Shown: one piece after another, positions 59,116 through 64,000 of the stretch | How positions within the stretch are numbered: position 1 is the stretch's first letter | Layout of the letters: each line of letters begins with the position of its first letter | Assembly: GCA_965203755.1 (NCBI GenBank) | Contig: OZ241910.1 | Location: 2,666,001 to 2,730,000 of the forward strand | Length of the DNA: 64,000 nucleotides | Source of the DNA: UBA6055 sp965203755 | Lineage (GTDB): Bacteria; Chloroflexota; Anaerolineae; Aggregatilineales; Phototrophicaceae | Direction of reading: 5' to 3' | Program-made: the position numbers and the translations under genes | Notes under the pieces: generated by a model | Told to the model about the DNA's origin: nothing | Databases searched by the model: none | What the model saw: only the letters and a program-made list of their open reading frames with translations

Positions 59116-61550
59116 CCATCGACCTCGCTGTCCGATCTCCCGCCTTCCCGCCGGCCGGCCTCGGCTTGGATGTCGCGCTGACGCGGCGGCTCATGCAGCG
59201 CCAAATCAGTCACCTCTCGCATGTCTTCAACAAAATGTATGGCAAGGTCTCGAATCACTGCTTTTGGCAGGTCCCGCAGGTCTTTTTCATTGTCTTTGGG
59301 CAAGAGGATATGTGAGATGCCATGACGGCGGGCAGCCAGGATTTTTTCCGCCACGCCGCCGACAGGCAGTATATGTCCCCGCAGCGTGATTTCGCCGGTC
59401 ATGGCAAAATCGCTGTTGACTGGCGCTTGGATAAACGCGGAAACCAAAGCCGCCGCCAAAGTGATTCCAGCCGAGGGGCCCTCTTTGGGCACCGCGCCCT
59501 CGGGCATGTGAATGTGGATGTCGTGGTTTTCAAAATCTTCGGCCGACAGGTCAAAATCATCCGCGCGCGACCGCAGCCAGCTTAACGCAATCTGCGCCGA
59601 TTCTTGCAGTACATCCCCCAACTGTCCGGTGAGCGTCAGGCCGCCCTTGCCCGGCAAAAGCGACGCTTCAATGGTTTGGACCTCGCCGCCATGGGGTGTC
59701 CAAACCAGCCCGCTGACCACCCCGACGGCATCCTGGCGATTCACGCGCAGGTCAGCCACCGGCGGCGGCCCCAGATGCTTCTCGATGACCGTTGGGCTTA
59801 TGCGCCGCGGGAAAGCGCGGCCAGAAGCAGCCCGCCGAGCGATTTTGCGGCCCATTCTGGCGATCTCCCGTTCAAGATTCCGCACACCGCTCTCGCAGGT
59901 GTAATGCCTGATGATATGCCGCAGCCCCGAAGCGCGGAATTGGATGCCCCGACCCTTGATTCCATTGGCTTCAAGCTGCTTGGGGATAAGAAATCGGCGG
60001 GCGATCTGGATTTTCTCTTCTTCTGAATAGCCTTTGAATTCAATCACTTCCAGCCGGTCTTCAAGCGCTTGCGGAATAGCATAAAGGTCGTTGGCTGTGG
60101 TGATGAACGTCACCTTCGACAAATCGTAGGGCGTCTCCAAATAATGATCAGCGAAATGCCGATTCTGCTCCGGGTCAAGGACTTCGAGCAGGGCGGCCGT
60201 CGGGTCGCCGCGAAAATCGGAACTCATTTTATCAATCTCATCCAGCATAAAGACGGGATTGATGGTTTCGGCGCGCTGCATTTGCTGCAAGATCTGCCCC
60301 GGCATGGCGCCGATATAAGTACGGCGATGACCGCGAATTTCAGCTTCGTCGCGCACGCCCCCTAGGCTGATTCGCAAAAACTGGCATCCAAGCGCATCGG
60401 CAATGCTCTTCCCCAGCGAAGTTTTGCCGCTGCCCGGCGGCCCAGCAAAACACAAGATGGGGCTCTTCATCTTGTCCTGCGCCAGCTTTCGCACCGCGAT
60501 ATGTTCAGCGATGCGCGTTTTCACCTTGTCCAATCCATAATGCGACCGCTCCAGAATGGCTTCAGCCTGTCTTAAATCCAGGTTCTCTGCGCTCACAGCA
60601 TTCCAAGGCAGCGCCAGCAGACGCTCCAGATAGGTATGGATAAGCCCAGATTCGGGTGACATGGACGGTATGACACCCAGCCGGGACAGTTCTTTCATTG
60701 CCTTGTCATGGGCTTGGGGCGGCAGCTTTGCCCGGCGGATTTTTTCATCAAGCTCGCGCCGTTCTCGCTGAAAGACATCGCCATCGCCCAATTCCTGCTG
60801 AATGATGCGGATTTGTTCGCGCAAATACATCTCGCGCTGGTTTGCCGCCATCTCGTCTTGCAGGCGCGAATGCACTTCTTGGCGCAGTTTATGCCGCTGC
60901 GAATCCGCAGCGAGCAGGGCGGCCAGCTCTTCGAGACGTTTTTCAACATCCGCCTGCTCCAGCAGTTGCTGCAATTGATCCGCATGAATCGGCAGCGCCG
61001 ATGCCAGCGCATCGCAGAGTTGACCGGGCTCCGTGATTGACCGAATGTATTCAATGACACTGTCCGGCGCCGCTTCATTGTGCTGGCTTGCATGCTGGAA
61101 TAGCTCAATCAGGCTTGCCCTAAGCGCTGCCGCGCCTTCGGGCTCCGCCGCCTTGTCGATAATGACCCGCGCGCTGGCAGCCGGATAGGACGCTTGCTCG
61201 CGTATATCGAGTATCGCCAAACGCCGCCGGCCCTGAACCATCACCTGCCGGACGCTGCCAGTCCCTTCGACAATCCGTCCAGGAGCTATCTCCGTGCCGA
61301 CCGAATGCACCCGGTCGCGGAGTTCGCTTCCACTGGGATCGGCTTTGCATTTGATGGCGATCAAGGTTTGCTGATGCTGTTTGGCATAACGAACCGCCTC
61401 CAGGCTGGCGGCGCTGTTGAGCGGGACGAGGCTTAGCACCTTGGGAAACAAAACCCGCGCATCCAAAATCAGGACGGGAAGTTCCAGCAGACCATCGCGT
61501 TCCGGCTCGGCATTGCGAATCCTGGTGAAGTCCTGATTGCGGTCGAGCAT
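59112..61550 (-). CDS. lon: ATP-dependent protease Lon (LonA)
   Basis: An 812-residue soluble AAA+ protease. An N-terminal substrate domain (LLELPVLILDARVLFPKVLS), Walker A GPPGSGKT (370-377), Walker B-type VFMLDEIDKM, and a C-terminal Ser-Lys protease domain with PKEGPSAGITLAAAL and the Lys in GGVAEKILAARRHG. The ATG at 61550 follows AAGGA by ten bases; an ATG at 61568 lacks such a site. Confidence 0.96.
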   Translation of the reverse strand: MLDRNQDFTRIRNAEPERDGLLELPVLILDARVLFPKVLSLVPLNSAASLEAVRYAKQHQQTLIAIKCKADPSGSELRDRVHSVGTEIAPGRIVEGTGSVRQVMVQGRRRLAILDIREQASYPAASARVIIDKAAEPEGAAALRASLIELFQHASQHNEAAPDSVIEYIRSITEPGQLCDALASALPIHADQLQQLLEQADVEKRLEELAALLAADSQRHKLRQEVHSRLQDEMAANQREMYLREQIRIIQQELGDGDVFQRERRELDEKIRRAKLPPQAHDKAMKELSRLGVIPSMSPESGLIHTYLERLLALPWNAVSAENLDLRQAEAILERSHYGLDKVKTRIAEHIAVRKLAQDKMKSPILCFAGPPGSGKTSLGKSIADALGCQFLRISLGGVRDEAEIRGHRRTYIGAMPGQILQQMQRAETINPVFMLDEIDKMSSDFRGDPTAALLEVLDPEQNRHFADHYLETPYDLSKVTFITTANDLYAIPQALEDRLEVIEFKGYSEEEKIQIARRFLIPKQLEANGIKGRGIQFRASGLRHIIRHYTCESGVRNLEREIARMGRKIARRAASGRAFPRRISPTVIEKHLGPPPVADLRVNRQDAVGVVSGLVWTPHGGEVQTIEASLLPGKGGLTLTGQLGDVLQESAQIALSWLRSRADDFDLSAEDFENHDIHIHMPEGAVPKEGPSAGITLAAALVSAFIQAPVNSDFAMTGEITLRGHILPVGGVAEKILAARRHGISHILLPKDNEKDLRDLPKAVIRDLAIHFVEDMREVTDLALHEPPRQRDIQAEAGRREGGRSDSEVDG

Positions 61551-61598
61551 TAAGGAATTGTCCTTCATGTAGTGTATATGGCTGCGGATTGAATCCAA

Positions 61599-61628
61599 AG
61601 TTTAGCCCAAGCCAGCCAGAAATGTAAA
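61599..61628 (-). promoter_or_regulatory. lon promoter
   Basis: On the minus strand TTTACA (61623-61628), 18 bases, TAAACT (61599-61604), about 50 bases before the lon ATG. No heat-shock operator of the CIRCE type is seen. Confidence 0.55.
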
Positions 61629-61697
61629 GTTCGGGTCTTGTCGCTGTCGCCCGACATCGGTAGACTTGATTCGCTTGCGTATCAAACTGGAAATGAA

Positions 61698-63098
61698 ATG
61701 TTCATGCGCTCCCCCCACGCGTTCATTTTGATGGCGGCTGCCGGTGTTGCGGCCGCGCTGGTCATCGGCAGCCTCATCCTCTCGCCGCCGCTGCCCTTGA
61801 TTATGGCGGCCGGCTTTGACCGCGATGCCATCAGTCCCAACGCCGACGGTGAAAATGACCTGGCGATATTTGAGTATCGTCTGGCGCGGCCGGCAGTCAT
61901 CGATATGACGCTGACCGCAGAAGATGGCGCCGCCTTTCATTTCCGCCAGCGGCAGATGCGCGCTGATGGCGATTACACCGTGCTTTTTAGCGGCGTCGTC
62001 GATGGCTATCTGCTCGCCGGCGAGGAAGTGCCTGGCCGCCTTGAGCGGCGCCTGATGCCTAACGGCCTTTACACCTGGCGGTTGGATGCGAAGACCGAAT
62101 CAGGCGAAACGATGAGCCAGAGCGGCCGCCTGCGGGTGGAAGCGGCGGACTCTCCGCTGCCAGTCATTTCGATTTTTTCCGTATCGCCCAAGGTGTTCTC
62201 GCCGAATCAGGACGGGATCGCCGACCGCGTCGAGATCAACGTCTATCTCGAAAAAGATGTAGCCAGCCTGGATGTCTTCCTGGTTGGGCCCGATGGCGCG
62301 CGGATTCCTGTTTCCGCCCGCGTCGAAGAACGCCGATACGGCCAAGCCGGACGGCATCGCTATGATTATGAAGGCGGCATTGATTTAGGCGCTGACCCGC
62401 CGCCCGACGGCGCTTACCGGGTTGTCGCGCTGGCCCAGGACGCTGTCGGACAGCGTATCCGCCAAGAAGCGACCCTGACGATTGAAACCGGCGGCAAACC
62501 CTATGCCGAAATCGCGCCGCAGGCTGTTGGAGTTGATGTCGCCTTTGATGTCCAGCCCTATTCCGATGCCTTTTTCACCACCCGCGGGCAGGCTGGCGAG
62601 CTTCTGCCGGTGCCGAACGATTCCAAATCGCTAGCCTATTCGCAGCAAATTACCGCGCCCTTGGGTGATATGCTGGTCTTCCGCCTAACCATTGAAAACT
62701 ATGGCGATGTTCCGATACGGACAACCGGCCCGGCGCCAGGGACGGTTTATCAGCAGGAACAGCAAGCCGCGGCCTTGGGCTGGTTCGATGAATCCGGCGC
62801 CTGGCGCGTGGGCATCCAATGCGCGACCTCGCTCGCCAGTTATCCCTATCGCTGGGCAATCGGCAGTGATGAAGATCTGACCGAAGTCTATGACGAAACC
62901 ACCGGCAATACCTATCGCTATCTGCCCGCCGGCGGCGGCGCAGTCGTTTGGGGGGCGGTGCGCTTGACGGCTGTCGAGGCGCGCAATCCGCAGAATTGCT
63001 GGGCTGGACTGATTCATGAAGATGTCGCCATCAGCCTGCGGAACAATCACGTCGGCATGCGCTCCATTATGACCGTCGACCCAAACAGCGAACCCTAA
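61698..63098 (+). CDS. Exported protein with two FlgD-like Ig domains
   Basis: A 466-residue protein with an N-terminal membrane anchor or signal (about residues 5-35), then two repeated domains that each begin with the motif SPNxDGxxD (ISPNADGENDLAIFEYRLA and FSPNQDGIADRVEINVYLE) and continue as Ig-like beta strands. The C-terminal about 200 residues are another beta-rich region (LVFRLTIENYGDVPIRTTGP). Such domains occur in surface structures. The start ATG at 61698 follows GGAAATG. The next gene is a glycosyltransferase, so a surface polysaccharide or envelope role is suggested by context only. Confidence 0.75.
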   Translation: MFMRSPHAFILMAAAGVAAALVIGSLILSPPLPLIMAAGFDRDAISPNADGENDLAIFEYRLARPAVIDMTLTAEDGAAFHFRQRQMRADGDYTVLFSGVVDGYLLAGEEVPGRLERRLMPNGLYTWRLDAKTESGETMSQSGRLRVEAADSPLPVISIFSVSPKVFSPNQDGIADRVEINVYLEKDVASLDVFLVGPDGARIPVSARVEERRYGQAGRHRYDYEGGIDLGADPPPDGAYRVVALAQDAVGQRIRQEATLTIETGGKPYAEIAPQAVGVDVAFDVQPYSDAFFTTRGQAGELLPVPNDSKSLAYSQQITAPLGDMLVFRLTIENYGDVPIRTTGPAPGTVYQQEQQAAALGWFDESGAWRVGIQCATSLASYPYRWAIGSDEDLTEVYDETTGNTYRYLPAGGGAVVWGAVRLTAVEARNPQNCWAGLIHEDVAISLRNNHVGMRSIMTVDPNSEP

Positions 63099-63162
63099 GA
63101 GCAGCCGGCCGACTTAGAGCCCGACGCGCCGCTGTTAGACTGAATTTTGAATGGGATGACTG

Positions 63163-64000
63163 ATGGTCGATTTGGCAATCGTAATGGTCACCTGGAACAA
63201 CGCCCAAATCATATCGGCTGCCCTGCGAAGCCTGATGGATGATTTGGAAGCCAGCCAACTGGTTTATCACCTGTGGCTCGTGGACTGCGCCTCGACAGAT
63301 AACACCGTCGATGTGATTCGCCGTGGCTTTTCCAACCTGACCTTAATCGCCAGTCAAGAGAATCTTGGCTTTAGCCGCGCCAATAATCTTGCCCTGCGCG
63401 GGATGGGCTTTGGCGGCCAGGAAACGGCGACCGATCTGCCGCCAGCCGTCTATCTGCTGAATCCAGATACCGTGACCCATCCAGGCGCTGCCCAGACATT
63501 GCTGGAAACGCTGCTCTCCAGAGAAGATGTTGGCGCGGTCGGAGCGCGGCTGACCTTCGGCGACGGCGGCTTTCAGCACAGCGCCTTTCGATTTCCCGGC
63601 TTGAGTCAGCTTTGGACCGAGTTTTTTCCGACTCCCGGCCGCTTGGTCGAAGGCGCATTCAACGGCCGCTATGCCAAATCCAAATACGAGGCGCGCGAGC
63701 CTTTCGCGGTCGATTTTACCTTGGGCGCGACCATGATGCTCAAGCGCGAGGTCTTGCTTGGCGCCGGCCTGTTCGACGAAGATTTTTTCATGTATTGCGA
63801 GGAAGTCGATTGGGCTTGGCGCATTCAACGGCACGGCTGGCGGATTCTGTGTGTGCCCCAAGCCCATGTCACGCACCTTGGCGCTCAAAGCGCCTCACAG
63901 GCGCGTCCCCGGAGCCTGATTAACCTGTGGCAGAGCCGCCTGCTGCTGTATGACAAGCATTATCCAGGCTGGAAACGCCGGCTGGCGCGGCGGCTGCTGG
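63163..64000 (+). CDS. Glycosyltransferase family 2, rhamnosyltransferase-like (partial)
   Basis: An open frame of 279 codons runs off the right edge. It begins MVDLAIVMVTWNNAQIISAA, followed by LVDCASTDNTVDVIRR, QENLGFSRANN, YLLNPDTVTHPG and DFTLGATMMLKRE, then DEDFFMYCEEVDWAWRIQRHG. This is the GT-A fold of WbbL-like rhamnosyltransferases, with the metal-site Asp in LNPD and the catalytic-type ED/EE region. It would transfer a sugar to a cell-surface glycan or lipid carrier. Confidence 0.93.
   Translation, partial: MVDLAIVMVTWNNAQIISAALRSLMDDLEASQLVYHLWLVDCASTDNTVDVIRRGFSNLTLIASQENLGFSRANNLALRGMGFGGQETATDLPPAVYLLNPDTVTHPGAAQTLLETLLSREDVGAVGARLTFGDGGFQHSAFRFPGLSQLWTEFFPTPGRLVEGAFNGRYAKSKYEAREPFAVDFTLGATMMLKREVLLGAGLFDEDFFMYCEEVDWAWRIQRHGWRILCVPQAHVTHLGAQSASQARPRSLINLWQSRLLLYDKHYPGWKRRLARRLL

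Overview
The window reads as an ordinary chromosomal segment of a Gram-positive-like or atypical didermal bacterium, most probably a member of Chloroflexota (Anaerolineae-like). This placement is an inference. It rests on the overall gene set, on exported lipoproteins with long Thr/Pro linkers, on the rlmN-rpe-fakA-degV-recG-coaD gene string, on a NusA with a very long C-terminal tail, and on moderately high GC with good sigma70-type promoters (TTGACA / 17 / TATAAT-like). No phage, CRISPR array or insertion sequence was recognised.

Layout. 1-3.3 kb: nusA (with the start of a ylxR-like gene at the left edge), an orphan OmpR-type regulator and rpsT. 3.5-4.2 kb: a monoheme cytochrome c lipoprotein. 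4.2-12.7 kb: a sugar uptake and catabolism locus. A leftward operon holds an amidohydrolase, a CUT1 binding protein, a small membrane protein, two permeases and an ArgH-like lyase; it is divergent from a sugar isomerase/epimerase and a Gfo/Idh/MocA dehydrogenase. No transporter ATPase is present. 12.7-25.2 kb: a ten-gene leftward string (CPBP protease, rlmN, rpe, fakA, two degV/fakB, recG, coaD, coiled-coil protein, comEC). 25.3-27.1 kb: an exported beta-helix-like protein whose leader contains 27 perfect 15-bp tandem repeats. 27.1-32.3 kb: two tRNA-Ser genes, anmK, nusB, tatB, tatC and a fused sat-cysC. 32.3-39.9 kb: coiled-coil protein, Ca2+-type P-ATPase, threonine aldolase, degenerate CPBP protein, tyrosine recombinase and rhomboid protease. 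39.9-42.7 kb: citrate synthase and a second copy of the beta-helix-like protein whose start is separated from its body by a run of 16 G. 42.8-45.1 kb: a JAMM protease, ubiquitin-like sulfur carrier and E1-like/rhodanese operon behind a leader that ends in an intrinsic terminator. 45.2-55.1 kb: 2-oxoacid:ferredoxin oxidoreductase (korAB), aminotransferase, two-domain RNase H, DUF697-like protein, MFS transporter and aconitase. 55.4-64 kb: DsbA-like protein, HIT protein, fabG, PD40 propeller lipoprotein, lon, a FlgD-like exported protein and a partial glycosyltransferase.

How the genes work together. Citrate synthase, aconitase and KorAB lie within 15 kb and give three steps of an oxidative or reductive TCA segment. 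FakA with two adjacent DegV/FakB proteins forms a fatty-acid kinase set. Sat-CysC makes PAPS for sulfur assimilation, and the JAMM/carrier/E1 operon may feed sulfur into a cofactor or cysteine.

The most unusual material is: (i) the pair of exported paralogues at 25.3-27.0 and 41.3-42.7 kb, which share a promoter sequence and carry hypermutable simple repeats in their 5' regions; (ii) the ubiquitin-like carrier with residues beyond its Gly-Gly, next to a JAMM protease and behind an attenuator-like leader; (iii) several degenerate-enzyme signatures (ComEC nuclease domain, second RNase H domain, CPBP protein, tyrosine recombinase, receiver domain).
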